DNA of 64,000 nt from UBA5972 sp964637875 (GCA_964637875.1 CAZWXK010000007.1:1-64000), one strand, 5' to 3'. Positions 8,351 through 18,775 are shown, counted from the stretch's first letter. Program-made: numbers and translations. Notes: generated by a model from the sequence alone, not told the origin.

Positions 8351-9568
8351 TCATCGGTCGATTTCCCCGAACACGACGTCGAGCGAGCCGATGATGGCCG
8401 ACACATCAGCCAGCATATGCCCACGGGCCAGGTGATCGATCGCCTGCAGATGCAGATAACCCGGCGCGCGGATCTTGGCCTTGTAGGGCTTGTTGGTGCC
8501 GTCGGCCACCAGATAGACCCCGAATTCACCCTTGGGGGCCTCGACCGCGGCATAGACCTCGCCGGCGGGAACATGCAGCCCCTCGGTGTACAGCTTGAAG
8601 TGGTGAATCAACGCCTCCATCGAGGTCTTCATGTCGCCGCGCCTGGGCGGGGTGAACTTGCCGCGCGCCAACACGTCGGTCCGGGCGTCGGGCTGCGACA
8701 GCTTTTCGATCGCCTGGCGAATGATTTTCACGCTTTCGCGCATCTCGGCCATGCGCACCAGATAACGGTCATAGCAGTCGCCATGCTTGCCGACCGGGAT
8801 CTGGAAATCGAACTCGTCATAACATTCATAGGGCTGGGCGCGACGCAGGTCCCAGGCCATGCCGGCCCCACGCACCATGACCCCCGAAAAGCCCCAGTCA
8901 AGTGCGTCCTGTTCGCTGACCACGGCAATCTCGACATTGCGCTGCTTGAAAATGCGGTTTTCAGTCAGCAGCCCGTCGATGTCGTCGAGGACCTCGGGGA
9001 AGGTTTCGGTCCAGGCCATGATGTCGTCGAGAAGCGCCGGCGGCAGATCCTGATGAACGCCACCGGGCCGGAAATAGGCCGCGTGCAGACGTGCCCCGCA
9101 GGCGCGCTCGTAAAAGATCATCAGCTTTTCGCGTTCCTCGAACCCCCAGAGCGGCGGCGTCAGCGCGCCGACATCCATGGCCTGTGTGGTGACGTTCAGC
9201 AGGTGGTTCAGGATACGACCGATTTCCGAATACAGCACCCGGATCAGGCTGGCCCGGCGCGGGACCTCGATCCCGGCGAGACGTTCGATCGCAAGGCACC
9301 AGGCATGTTCCTGGTTCATCGGCGCGACGTAATCGAGCCGGTCGAAATAGGGAAGGCTCTGCAGATAGGTGCGGCTTTCCATCAGCTTTTCGGTGCCGCG
9401 ATGCAGCAGGCCGACATGCGGATCGGCCCGCTCGACCACCTCGCCGTCAAGCTCCAGCACCATGCGCAGCACGCCATGCGCGGCCGGGTGCTGGGGCCCG
9501 AAGTTGATGTTGAAATTGCGGATCTTCTGCTCGCCGGTCAGAACATCGCCGAATTCGCCGTCCATCAT
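8351..9568 (-). CDS. nuoD: NADH-quinone oxidoreductase subunit D (405 aa)
   Basis: This is the 49-kDa-type subunit that forms the quinone-binding site with NuoB. The motifs FGPQHPAAHGVLRMVLELDGE, HVGLLHRGTEKL, YLQSLPYFDRLDYVAPMNQEH and MEALIHHFKLYTEG are all visible, and the C-terminus carries SAIIGSLDVVFGEIDR. NuoC and NuoD are separate genes here, as expected in alphaproteobacteria, but a 68-codon gene lies between them and its stop overlaps the nuoD start (ATGATGGAC). Confidence 0.97.
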   Translation of the reverse strand: MMDGEFGDVLTGEQKIRNFNINFGPQHPAAHGVLRMVLELDGEVVERADPHVGLLHRGTEKLMESRTYLQSLPYFDRLDYVAPMNQEHAWCLAIERLAGIEVPRRASLIRVLYSEIGRILNHLLNVTTQAMDVGALTPPLWGFEEREKLMIFYERACGARLHAAYFRPGGVHQDLPPALLDDIMAWTETFPEVLDDIDGLLTENRIFKQRNVEIAVVSEQDALDWGFSGVMVRGAGMAWDLRRAQPYECYDEFDFQIPVGKHGDCYDRYLVRMAEMRESVKIIRQAIEKLSQPDARTDVLARGKFTPPRRGDMKTSMEALIHHFKLYTEGLHVPAGEVYAAVEAPKGEFGVYLVADGTNKPYKAKIRAPGYLHLQAIDHLARGHMLADVSAIIGSLDVVFGEIDR

Positions 9569-9771
9569 TCGGACCCTCCATCAGCACGCTTGTTGAAGGC
9601 CATGATCCACAACAGGATCAGCGCAATCAGCGGGATGACGGCAAAGATCGCCACCCAGTTCGGTATGCCGAATTTCGGCAGAAGGCGCCAGAACGGCACG
9701 ATCACCAGCGCAGCAAAGATGATGAACCAGATCAGGCCAAAGCCCTGCATCGCGAATCCATAGCCGATCAT
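9565..9771 (-). CDS. small two-helix membrane protein between nuoC and nuoD (68 aa)
   Basis: A very hydrophobic small protein with two membrane segments (about residues 10-27 and 38-58) separated by the short loop RLLPKFGIPNW, and a polar C-terminus. Both ends overlap neighbours: its start overlaps the nuoC stop and its stop overlaps the nuoD start, so it is tightly coupled to complex I expression. The nuoC-nuoD junction is normally direct, so this insertion is noteworthy. I do not recognise the family. Confidence 0.78.
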   Translation of the reverse strand: MIGYGFAMQGFGLIWFIIFAALVIVPFWRLLPKFGIPNWVAIFAVIPLIALILLWIMAFNKRADGGSE

Positions 9772-10376
9772 GACGAGGCTCCTTCCTTTTCGTCGCCGGG
9801 AAGAATGTATTGCGCCCCTTCCCAGGGAGACATGAAATCGAATTGCCGATATTCCTGGATCAGCGAGACCGGCTCGTAAACGACCCGCTTTTCCTTTTCG
9901 TCATAGCGCACTTCGGTGTAGCCGGTCGTCGGGAAATCCTTGCGCAGGGGATGGCCGCGAAAACCGTAATCCGTCAACAGGCGGCGCAGGTCGGGATGGC
10001 CCGAGAACAGGATCCCGTACATGTCGAAGACCTCGCGCTCGAACCAGCCGGCCGAGGGGTGAACCCCGGTGATCGAGGGGACATGCTCGCCCTCGCGCAG
10101 GGCCGTTTTCACGCGGATGCGCAGGTTCTGATACATCGACAGAAAGTGATAGACCACGTCGAAACGCTTTTCCCGGCTCGGGTAATCCACCGCGGTGATG
10201 TCGACAAGGGTTGAAAACTGGCAATGCCGGTCACATTTCAGGAAGGTCGCGAAATCGGGTATCGCGTTCAGCACGACATTGACCGTCAGCTCGCCATGGC
10301 TGATGGAGGTCGACACGACGGCATCGGCCTGCTTTTCCTCGATCAAGGCGGCCAGTTCCTGCAGAGCTTCGCTCAT
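9768..10376 (-). CDS. nuoC: NADH-quinone oxidoreductase subunit C (202 aa)
   Basis: This is the 30-kDa-type peripheral-arm subunit. The family signature ERE-V-F-DMYGILFSGHPDLRRLLTDYGFRGHPLRKDFP is clear, and the C-terminus carries the usual PWEGAQYILPGDEK. The start at 10376 (MSEALQELAALIEEKQ) has AAGGGG upstream; a reading that extends further upstream is frame continuation into nuoB and is not used. It lies 13 bases after the nuoB stop. Confidence 0.95.
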   Translation of the reverse strand: MSEALQELAALIEEKQADAVVSTSISHGELTVNVVLNAIPDFATFLKCDRHCQFSTLVDITAVDYPSREKRFDVVYHFLSMYQNLRIRVKTALREGEHVPSITGVHPSAGWFEREVFDMYGILFSGHPDLRRLLTDYGFRGHPLRKDFPTTGYTEVRYDEKEKRVVYEPVSLIQEYRQFDFMSPWEGAQYILPGDEKEGASS

Positions 10377-10389
10377 CTTGTTTCCCCTT

Positions 10390-10923
10390 CTAGCGGGTGA
10401 TCGTTCCCGTGCGGCGAATCTTGCGCTGAAGCTGCAAGAGGCCATACATCAGCGCCTCGGCCGTCGGCGGGCAGCCGGGCACATAGACATCGACCGGCAC
10501 GATCCGATCGCAGCCGCGCACCACGGAATAGCTGTAGTGGTAATACCCGCCGCCATTGGCGCAGGATCCCATCGAGATGACATAACGCGGCTCGGGCATC
10601 TGGTCATAGACCTTGCGCAGCGCTGGCGCCATCTTGTTGGTCAATGTGCCGGCCACGATCATCAGGTCAGACTGGCGCGGGCTGGCGCGCGGGGCGGTGC
10701 CGTAACGTTCAAGGTCATAGCGCGGCATCGAGGCCTGCATCATCTCGACCGCGCAGCAGGCCAGGCCAAAGGTCATCCAGTGCAGGCTGCCGGTACGGGC
10801 CCAGTTGATGATATCCTCGGTCGAGGTCAGCAGGAACCCCTTGTCCTGCAGCTCGGCCGACAGCGCGGCGGTGGCAACCTCGTTATCGGCGCCCGCGGTG
10901 TTCGCTGAGGTGCTCACTCCCAT
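10390..10923 (-). CDS. nuoB: NADH-quinone oxidoreductase subunit B (177 aa)
   Basis: This subunit holds the terminal cluster N2, which reduces quinone. The tandem Cys motif GLACCAVEMM, the SPRQSDLMIVAGTLTNKM loop, the third Cys in ISMGSCANGGGYY and the fourth in VDVYVPGCPPTAEALMYG are all present. The start (MGVSTSANTAG) overlaps the end of nuoA; a GTG two codons later is an alternative. Length is typical for the family. Confidence 0.97.
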   Translation of the reverse strand: MGVSTSANTAGADNEVATAALSAELQDKGFLLTSTEDIINWARTGSLHWMTFGLACCAVEMMQASMPRYDLERYGTAPRASPRQSDLMIVAGTLTNKMAPALRKVYDQMPEPRYVISMGSCANGGGYYHYSYSVVRGCDRIVPVDVYVPGCPPTAEALMYGLLQLQRKIRRTGTITR

Positions 10924-11282
10924 TCCATGGCCCCCTTTCTCCACTCATAGGCAAAGCCGATGGTCAGCACGGCCAGGAACAGAAGCATCGACCAGAAACC
11001 GAGCAGCCCCACATCCTTGAACGCAACCGCCCAGGGAAAGAGGAACGACATTTCGAGGTCGAAGATGATGAACAGGATCGACACCAGATAGAACCGCACA
11101 TCGAATTTCATGCGCGCATCGTCAAAGGCGTTGAACCCACATTCATAGGCGCTGATCTTTTCGGCATCCGGATTTCGCACGGCCACAACCATGGCGGCCA
11201 TCAGAAAGACAAGCCCGATGATGATTGCGAGACCGAGGAAAATCAGGACCGGAAGGTATTCTCGTAGCAATGCGTCCAACAC
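10914..11282 (-). CDS. nuoA: NADH-quinone oxidoreductase subunit A (122 aa)
   Basis: The first gene of the nuo operon encodes a three-helix membrane subunit next to the quinone site. Three hydrophobic segments and the conserved loop SAYECGFNAFDDARMKFDVRFYL, with the Cys used as a conformational probe in mitochondrial ND3, are visible. The start is GTG at 11282 or TTG at 11279; an AGGAGG ends 2 bases before the GTG and 5 bases before the TTG, so the TTG may be the real start. It is followed directly by nuoB with overlap. Confidence 0.95.
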   Translation of the reverse strand: MLDALLREYLPVLIFLGLAIIIGLVFLMAAMVVAVRNPDAEKISAYECGFNAFDDARMKFDVRFYLVSILFIIFDLEMSFLFPWAVAFKDVGLLGFWSMLLFLAVLTIGFAYEWRKGAMEWE

Positions 11283-11293
11283 GACCTCCTGAT

Positions 11294-11305
11294 ATACAAT
11301 TGTAT
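11294..11305. promoter_or_regulatory. 12-base perfect palindrome in the nuoA leader
   Basis: ATACAATTGTAT is a perfect 12-base palindrome directly upstream of the nuoA Shine-Dalgarno sequence, in the 169-base gap before the nuo operon. It is AT-rich in a GC-rich setting, so it could be a repressor site or part of a promoter -10 region. The function is inferred only from position. Confidence 0.4.
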
Positions 11306-11451
11306 GCCGTTCCTTGCGCGTGGTTTACTCCCGCCCCCATGGGACGTCAACACACGCCGGAGCCATCCTGACGGATTTCGGTATACTTAACCCGAATTAC
11401 CCTTCACGGCCAGCAGGAAGGTAGGATTTCACTGCGAAAGAGGGCCGCGCC

Positions 11452-12234
11452 TCAGCCGGCCCAGCAGGGCTTGCGCCGATCAAAGAACGCGGCGATTCCC
11501 TCGGGGGCCTCGTCGCCTTCCCAGGTGGCGACCAGGCGGTCGATGGTGGCATCGATGATTTCCGGTGTAATTGGTGTGCCCAGCATCCGGGCGAGTCGCT
11601 TTGATTCGGCCACCGCACCAGGTGCGGCCTGCAGATAGGGCGCGACTTCGGCCTCGATTGCCTCGTCCAGATCGTCGGGCGAAACGACACGCGCCAGCAG
11701 GTCCAGATCGCGCGCCTCATGCGCATCGAACAGACGTGCCGACATGAACACGCGCCGCGCCTTGCCCTCGCCCATGCGGGCCAGGACATAGGGGCTGATG
11801 GTCGCGGGAATCAGCCCCAGCCGAACCTCGGTCAGGCCGAAACGCGCACCCGTCGCGCCGATTGCCACATCGCAGACCGAGATCATGCCGATGCCACCGC
11901 CAAAGGCGTTGCCCTGCACGCGCCCGATCAACGGTTTCGGCAGCGTGTTCAGCGCAAACAGCATGTCGGCCAGCTTGCGCGCCTCGGCCCGGCGCTCGTC
12001 AGCCGCGGCCGTCATCTGCGCCTGCATCCATTTCAGATCGCCGCCTGCGCAAAAGGATTTCCCCTCGGCCGCCAGAACCACCACCCTGACCGCCGGATCG
12101 TCGCCCAGCCGGGATGCCGCCGCCGTCAACTCGTCGATCATCTGCCCCGAAAGGGCGTTGTGCTTGTCTGCGCGCGCAAGCCACAGCGTGGCAACCCCGC
12201 GCGCATCGGTTTCGATCCTGATGGTTTCGAACAT
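11452..12234 (-). CDS. liuC: enoyl-CoA hydratase/isomerase family protein, probably methylglutaconyl-CoA hydratase (260 aa)
   Basis: A crotonase-fold enzyme: the oxyanion-hole stretches VVLAAEGKSFCAGGDLKWMQ and GRVQGNAFGGGIGMISVCDVAIG are visible, with RFGLTEVRLGLIPA carrying the region of the catalytic Glu. By operon context (ivd, the two carboxylase subunits and HMG-CoA lyase upstream) it most likely hydrates 3-methylglutaconyl-CoA to HMG-CoA in leucine breakdown. It is the last gene of the operon, starting 2 bases after the HMG-CoA lyase stop. The crotonase class is secure; substrate is by context. Confidence 0.85.
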   Translation of the reverse strand: MFETIRIETDARGVATLWLARADKHNALSGQMIDELTAAASRLGDDPAVRVVVLAAEGKSFCAGGDLKWMQAQMTAAADERRAEARKLADMLFALNTLPKPLIGRVQGNAFGGGIGMISVCDVAIGATGARFGLTEVRLGLIPATISPYVLARMGEGKARRVFMSARLFDAHEARDLDLLARVVSPDDLDEAIEAEVAPYLQAAPGAVAESKRLARMLGTPITPEIIDATIDRLVATWEGDEAPEGIAAFFDRRKPCWAG

Positions 12235-12236
12235 GT

Positions 12237-13091
12237 CTATTCCCCTCTCAGGCTGCGGGCAAAGCGAGCGGAGGCGGCCAGTTTTGCGGCATCCAGCCCG
12301 GTTTTCACCCCCAGCGCGCGCAGCCTTGCATCAACCGCCTCGGTTGCAACATTACCCGCGGCACCCGGCGCATAGGGGCAACCGCCAAGTCCGCCCACGG
12401 CCGCGTCGAACACCCGCAGACCCAGTTCCAGAGACGCCTCGATATTTGCCAGCGCGCGCCCGGCGGTGTCATGGAAATGGCCAGCCAGACGGTCGGCCGG
12501 AACCTCATCGAGAACCGCCTTCAGCATGGCCGTCACGCTCTCGGGCGTGCCCCGGCCGATGGTGTCGCCAAGGCTGATCTCGTAGCAGCCCATCTCGAAC
12601 AGGGCGCGCGCGACCTCGGCCACCTTTGCGGGCGGGGTCGGTCCGTCATAGGGGCAGTCAGTCACGCAGGACACATAGCCGCGCACGGGGATGTCCACCG
12701 CGCGCGCGGCCTCGACCACCGGGCGGAAACGATCAAGCGATTCCGCGATGGAGCAGTTGATATTGGCCCTTGAAAACCCCTCGGATGCCGCACCGAAAAT
12801 GGCAATCTCGTCGGCCCGTGCCGCGCGCGCGCCCTCGAACCCGCGCATGTTGGGCGTCAGCGCCCCGTAGCGCACACCCGGTGCGCGCCGGATGCCTGCC
12901 AGGACCTTGTCGCTGTCGGCCATCTGCGGCACCCATTTCGGTGAAACGAAACTGGCAACCTCGATGCGCCGAAAGCCGCATTCCGACAACATGTCCACCA
13001 GCCGGATCTTGTCGGCAACGGCAATCGGGCGCTTTTCATTCTGCAACCCGTCGCGCGGGCCGACCTCGAATATCTCGACTGTTTCAGGCAT
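12237..13091 (-). CDS. mvaB: hydroxymethylglutaryl-CoA lyase (284 aa)
   Basis: This enzyme cleaves HMG-CoA to acetyl-CoA and acetoacetate, the last step of leucine degradation. It is a TIM-barrel of the HMGL-like family: GPRDGLQNEKRP near the N-terminus, the metal-binding GHFHDTAGRALAN, GCYEISLGDTIGRG, and the active-site Cys in VGGLGGCPYAPGAAGN. Its start overlaps the GST stop by 8 bases and its stop lies 2 bases before the crotonase gene. Confidence 0.95.
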   Translation of the reverse strand: MPETVEIFEVGPRDGLQNEKRPIAVADKIRLVDMLSECGFRRIEVASFVSPKWVPQMADSDKVLAGIRRAPGVRYGALTPNMRGFEGARAARADEIAIFGAASEGFSRANINCSIAESLDRFRPVVEAARAVDIPVRGYVSCVTDCPYDGPTPPAKVAEVARALFEMGCYEISLGDTIGRGTPESVTAMLKAVLDEVPADRLAGHFHDTAGRALANIEASLELGLRVFDAAVGGLGGCPYAPGAAGNVATEAVDARLRALGVKTGLDAAKLAASARFARSLRGE

Positions 13092-13746
13092 CGGGCAACT
13101 CGTAGAAATCCTTGTGATACAGACGCTCGGCCCCCTCGGGCGGCAGCGCCTTGCGTAAGGCCGGGCGTTCGCTCAACCGCCTCCAATAGGCAGAGAGCGC
13201 GGGATAATCATCCAGCCGCACGAAATGCGCGGCGCCATAGACGGAATAACCGATATTGGTATCAATCGCCGAAAACCCGCTTTTCAGCAGATAGTCGCGC
13301 CCGTCCGACAACCCATGTTCCAGTACGCCCAGCGTGCGTTTCAGGCGCATGGTTTCGTATTTCATCACCGTGGGCGAACGCATCCAGTTCTCGCGCAACA
13401 CCACATGGTGCTGGGTCAGCGTGGCGATATGCTGGCCGATGGTTTCGGCAAAATGCAGATATTGCAGCCATTCCACCCGTTCGGGATCGCCGGGCGGCCG
13501 CCCCAGCCCGCATTCGGGATAGGTCTCGACCAGATATTCGGTGATGGCACCGGTCTCGAACACCACCACATCGCCATCCTCCAGACAGGGCACGCGACCG
13601 GCCGGCGACAGCTTGCGGTAATCATCATTATACAGTGACTTGCGAAAGCTGTGGACGACCAGCTCGAATTCCAGCCCCATCTCGTAAAGCAGGGCCAGCG
13701 AGCGGGTCGAGCGGCTTTCCCAACCGTGATGCAGGCGACGGGTCAT
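13084..13746 (-). CDS. glutathione S-transferase family protein (220 aa)
   Basis: An N-terminal thioredoxin-like domain (WESRSTRSLALLYEMGLEFELV, GRVPCLEDGDVVVFETGAITEYLVETYP) is followed by an all-helical C-terminal domain. The ESGAI-like motif (FETGAITEYL) that binds the gamma-glutamyl group is present. The start at 13746 has GAGGAG 7 bases upstream. It lies between the biotin carboxylase subunit and HMG-CoA lyase, so it is co-transcribed with leucine degradation; a role in handling reactive intermediates is only inferred from that. No recognised subclass was assigned. Confidence 0.88.
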   Translation of the reverse strand: MTRRLHHGWESRSTRSLALLYEMGLEFELVVHSFRKSLYNDDYRKLSPAGRVPCLEDGDVVVFETGAITEYLVETYPECGLGRPPGDPERVEWLQYLHFAETIGQHIATLTQHHVVLRENWMRSPTVMKYETMRLKRTLGVLEHGLSDGRDYLLKSGFSAIDTNIGYSVYGAAHFVRLDDYPALSAYWRRLSERPALRKALPPEGAERLYHKDFYELPDA

Positions 13747-13762
13747 GGGGTGGCTCCTCTGG

Positions 13763-13838
13763 TTTCTTCTTTGTGAAAATACGCATATCGCGCCGCCTGC
13801 CGCAAATCGCGCGGATGCGTATTTGTGCAAAGAAGAAG
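13763..13838. repeat. interspersed hairpin-tail element, copy 2 (inverted pair)
   Basis: TTCTTCTTTGTGAAAATACGCAT at the left and the reverse-complement-like ATGCGTATTTGTGCAAAGAAGAA at the right enclose a GC-rich centre, so the whole 76 bases can fold into one large hairpin. It fills the gap between the carboxylase biotin subunit and the GST gene and could cause partial termination or mark a processing site. Confidence 0.7.
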
Positions 13839-13840
13839 CA

Positions 13841-15781
<1,941 letters not shown>

Positions 15782-15830
15782 GGTCTTCCCTCGTTCTGAA
15801 TGCGCCATACGTATTTTTCCAAGGAAACGG

Positions 15831-15864
15831 CCTTCTCTTTTGCGCAAATACTCCCGCCGGAGGC
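15831..15864 (-). repeat. interspersed hairpin-tail element, copy 3 (degenerate)
   Basis: On the minus strand this reads as a CTCCGGCGGGAG run followed by TATTTGCGCAAAAGAGAAGG, a slightly diverged version of the tail in the other copies. It lies in the 138-base gap after the carboxyltransferase gene stop (15920), in the same orientation as the gene. A second weak half (ATACGTATGGCG side) sits at 15801-15830. Confidence 0.55.
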
Positions 15865-15919
15865 TCCCGCCCTAACAGCGCGGTGAACGGGCTGGCTGAC
15901 TGGCACATCATCACCCCCC

Positions 15920-17524
15920 TCACATCCTGAACGCGCCAAAGCGCGTGTCGGGGATCGGGGCGCACAGGCTGGCCGACAGTGACAGCGCCAGCACTTCGCG
16001 GCTTTTGCGGGCGTCGATGATGCCGTCATCCCACAGCCGCGCACTGGCATAAAGGGGGTGGCCTTGACGGGCGAACATTTCCAGCGTGGGGCGCTTGAAT
16101 TCGGCCTCTTCCTCGGCCGACCAGCTGCCGCCAGCGCGCTCGATGGCGTCGCGCTTGACGGTGGCCAGCACACCGGCCGCCTGTTCGCCGCCCATCACCG
16201 CGACCGAGGAATTCGGCCATGTCCACAGGAAGCGCGGGCTGTAGGCGCGCCCTGCCATGCCATAATTGCCCGCCCCGTTCGAGGCCCCGATGATCATGGT
16301 GATCTTGGGCACCGCGGTCGAGGCCACGGCCGTCACCATCTTGGCGCCGTGGCGGGCGATGCCTTCGTTTTCGGATTTTTTCCCGACCATGAAGCCGGTA
16401 ATGTTCTGCAGGAACACCAAAGGGATCTTGCGCTGGCTGCACAGTTCGACGAAATGGGCGCCCTTGGCGGCGCTGTCGGAAAACATCACGCCATTATTGC
16501 CGATGATGCCGACGGGGATGCCTTTGACATGGGCAAAGCCGGTGACCAGGGTTTCGCCGAAACGCGGCTTGAATTCATCAAAAAACGATCCATCGACAAT
16601 GCGTGCGATCACCTCGCGCACATCATAGGGCGTGCGGTTGTCAGGCGGCACGATGGACAGCAGTTCCTCGGGGTCGTAGTCGGGTTCCTGCCCCTGTGCC
16701 AGCAGCACGGTTTCGGGTTTGCGCCGGTTGAGCATGGCCACGGCGCGGCGCGCGAGCGCCAGCGCGTGGGAGTCGTTTTCGGCCAGCAGGTCGGCCACCC
16801 CCGACAGGCGGGTATGGACATCGCCGCCGCCCAGTTCCTCGGCGCTGACGATCTCGCCCAGCGCGGCCTTGACCAGCGGCGGGCCCGCCAGAAAGATGGT
16901 GCCCTGATTGCGCACGATGATGCTGACGTCCGACATGGCCGGCACATAGGCCCCGCCCGCGGTGCAGGATCCCATGACCACGCCGATCTGGGGGATGCCC
17001 TTGGCGCTCATGTTGGCCTGGTTATAGAAGATGCGGCCGAAATGGTCGCGATCGGGAAAGACCTCGTCCTGGTTGGGCAGGTTGGCGCCGCCTGAATCGA
17101 CCAGATAGATGCAGGGCAGATGGTTCTGCTCGGCGATTTCCTGGGCGCGCAGATGTTTCTTGACCGTCATCGGGAAATAGGTGCCGCCCTTGACGGTGGC
17201 ATCGTTGCAGATGACCATGACCTCAAGCCCGTGCACGCGGCCGATGCCGCAGATGATGCCGGCACCGGGGGCGGCGCCTTCATACATGTCATGGGCGGCG
17301 GTCGCGCCGATTTCCAGCCAGGGCGCGCCAGGGTCGAGCAGGTTTGCCACCCGGTCGCGCGGCAGCATCTTGCCGCGGCTCAGATGGCGTTCACGCGCGC
17401 GCGCGCTGCCGCCCTGTGCGGCGGCCTCGGCGGCGGCGCGCACCTGTTCCAGCGCCCTCAGATGCCCCTCGCGATTGGCGCGCGCGGCGGCAGAGCCGGG
17501 CAGGAAATTCGATTTCAGTCGCAT
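15920..17524 (-). CDS. liuB: methylcrotonyl-CoA carboxylase, carboxyltransferase subunit (534 aa)
   Basis: This subunit transfers the carboxyl group from biotin to 3-methylcrotonyl-CoA. It has the two-lobed crotonase-like carboxyltransferase fold: SRGKMLPRDRVANLLDPG, GGTYFPMTVKKHLRAQEIAEQNHLP, YLVDSGGANLPNQDEVFPD, and in the C-terminal half LQNITGFMVGKKSENEGI and ASNGAGNYGMAGRAYSPRFLW. The length matches methylcrotonyl-type beta subunits. The start at 17524 (MRLKSNFLPGS) fits the family better than a longer upstream reading. It lies 45 bases after ivd. Confidence 0.94.
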   Translation of the reverse strand: MRLKSNFLPGSAAARANREGHLRALEQVRAAAEAAAQGGSARARERHLSRGKMLPRDRVANLLDPGAPWLEIGATAAHDMYEGAAPGAGIICGIGRVHGLEVMVICNDATVKGGTYFPMTVKKHLRAQEIAEQNHLPCIYLVDSGGANLPNQDEVFPDRDHFGRIFYNQANMSAKGIPQIGVVMGSCTAGGAYVPAMSDVSIIVRNQGTIFLAGPPLVKAALGEIVSAEELGGGDVHTRLSGVADLLAENDSHALALARRAVAMLNRRKPETVLLAQGQEPDYDPEELLSIVPPDNRTPYDVREVIARIVDGSFFDEFKPRFGETLVTGFAHVKGIPVGIIGNNGVMFSDSAAKGAHFVELCSQRKIPLVFLQNITGFMVGKKSENEGIARHGAKMVTAVASTAVPKITMIIGASNGAGNYGMAGRAYSPRFLWTWPNSSVAVMGGEQAAGVLATVKRDAIERAGGSWSAEEEAEFKRPTLEMFARQGHPLYASARLWDDGIIDARKSREVLALSLSASLCAPIPDTRFGAFRM

Positions 17525-17569
17525 CGCGTGATCCTTGTTCAGTGTCAGGGCCAGCCCCGCGCGGGGCAC

Positions 17570-18736
17570 TCAGGGTGCCGTCACCTTCATCAGCTCGCGC
17601 CCGCACAGCATGCGGCGGATCTCGGATGTGCCGGCACCGATTTCCATGAGTTTCGCATCGCGCATGATGCGGCTGACCGGGCTTTCATTCATGTAGCCGG
17701 TGCCGCCCATGGCCTGCACGCCCTGCACCGCGACCTCCATCGCCTTTTCGCTGGCATACAGGACGCAGGCCGCCGCGTCCTGGCGCGTGACCTCGCCCCG
17801 GTCGCAGCTGGCGGCAACCGCATAGACATAGGCGCGCGCGCTGTTCATGGCGGCATAGATGTCGGCGATCTTGCCCTGCATCAGCTGGAAATCCCCGATG
17901 GGTTTGCCGAACTGCCTGCGCTCGTGCAGATAGGGCATGATGTGATCCATGACCGCGGCCATGATGCCGACCCCGATGCCTGACAGAACCACGCGCTCGT
18001 AATCGAGGCCCGACATCAGAACCCTGACGCCCTCGCCCTCCTTGCCCAACACGTTTTCAAAGGGCACTTCGACATCCTCGAAGATCAGCTCGGCCGTGTT
18101 GGAGCCGCGCATGCCCAGCTTGTCGAAATGGGGGCTGGTGGAAAAGCCCTTCATGGTCTTTTCGATCAAAAAGGCGGTGATGCCGCGCGGGCCTGCGGCG
18201 GGGTCGGTCTTGGCATAGACGACCAGCGTGTCGGCGTCGGGCCCGTTGGTGATCCAGTATTTGGTGCCGTTCAGCGTGTAATAGCCGTTCTTCTTTTCTG
18301 CGCGCAGACGCATCGAGACGACATCGCTGCCGGCGCCCGATTCCGACATCGCCAGCGCGCCCACATGTTCGCCGGAAATCAGGCGCGGCAGATATTTGCG
18401 TTTCTGTTCATCGGTGCCGTTCAGGCGGATCTGGTTCACGCACAGGTTGGAATGCGCGCCATAGGACAGCGACACACTGGCCGAGGCGCGGGCGATTTCC
18501 TCGACCGCGATGGTGTGGGCCAGATAGCCCATGCCGGCGCCGCCATATTCCTCGGGCACGGTGATGCCCAGCAGGCCGAGGTCGCCCATCTCGCGCCACA
18601 GCTCGGCCGGGAAGTTGTTGGATCGGTCGATCTCGGCCGCCATCGGGGCAACGCGCTCCTGGGCCCAGCGGTGAACCATGTCGCGCAGGGCTTCGATTTC
18701 CTCGCCAAGTGCGAAATTCATGGAGGCGGTGAACAT
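17570..18736 (-). CDS. ivd: isovaleryl-CoA dehydrogenase (388 aa)
   Basis: A flavoprotein of the acyl-CoA dehydrogenase family that oxidises isovaleryl-CoA to 3-methylcrotonyl-CoA, passing electrons to ETF. FAD-binding and family stretches are visible (ALAMSESGAGSDVVSM, TKYWITNGPDADTLVVYAKT, LMQGKIADIYAAMNSARAY). The Glu in GLDYERVVLSG is at the position of the catalytic base specific to isovaleryl-CoA dehydrogenases. It is the first gene of the leucine operon; GGGAG lies 8 bases upstream of the start and an inverted-repeat operator lies just beyond that. Confidence 0.94.
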   Translation of the reverse strand: MFTASMNFALGEEIEALRDMVHRWAQERVAPMAAEIDRSNNFPAELWREMGDLGLLGITVPEEYGGAGMGYLAHTIAVEEIARASASVSLSYGAHSNLCVNQIRLNGTDEQKRKYLPRLISGEHVGALAMSESGAGSDVVSMRLRAEKKNGYYTLNGTKYWITNGPDADTLVVYAKTDPAAGPRGITAFLIEKTMKGFSTSPHFDKLGMRGSNTAELIFEDVEVPFENVLGKEGEGVRVLMSGLDYERVVLSGIGVGIMAAVMDHIMPYLHERRQFGKPIGDFQLMQGKIADIYAAMNSARAYVYAVAASCDRGEVTRQDAAACVLYASEKAMEVAVQGVQAMGGTGYMNESPVSRIMRDAKLMEIGAGTSEIRRMLCGRELMKVTAP

Positions 18737-18751
18737 GGGGCAGACTCCCGG

Positions 18752-18775
18752 TTAATTGAACGGACGTTCATTTAA
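18752..18775. promoter_or_regulatory. inverted-repeat operator in front of the leucine-degradation operon
   Basis: Two 11-base arms (TTAATTGAACG and CGTTCATTTAA, 10 of 11 positions complementary) flank a 2-base centre. It starts 16 bases upstream of the ivd start codon, in the 148-base divergent gap with the APC permease. The core GAACG-N2-CGTTC is a shape typical of TetR-family operators, so the operon is probably repressed by such a regulator encoded elsewhere. The regulator class is inference. Confidence 0.65.
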
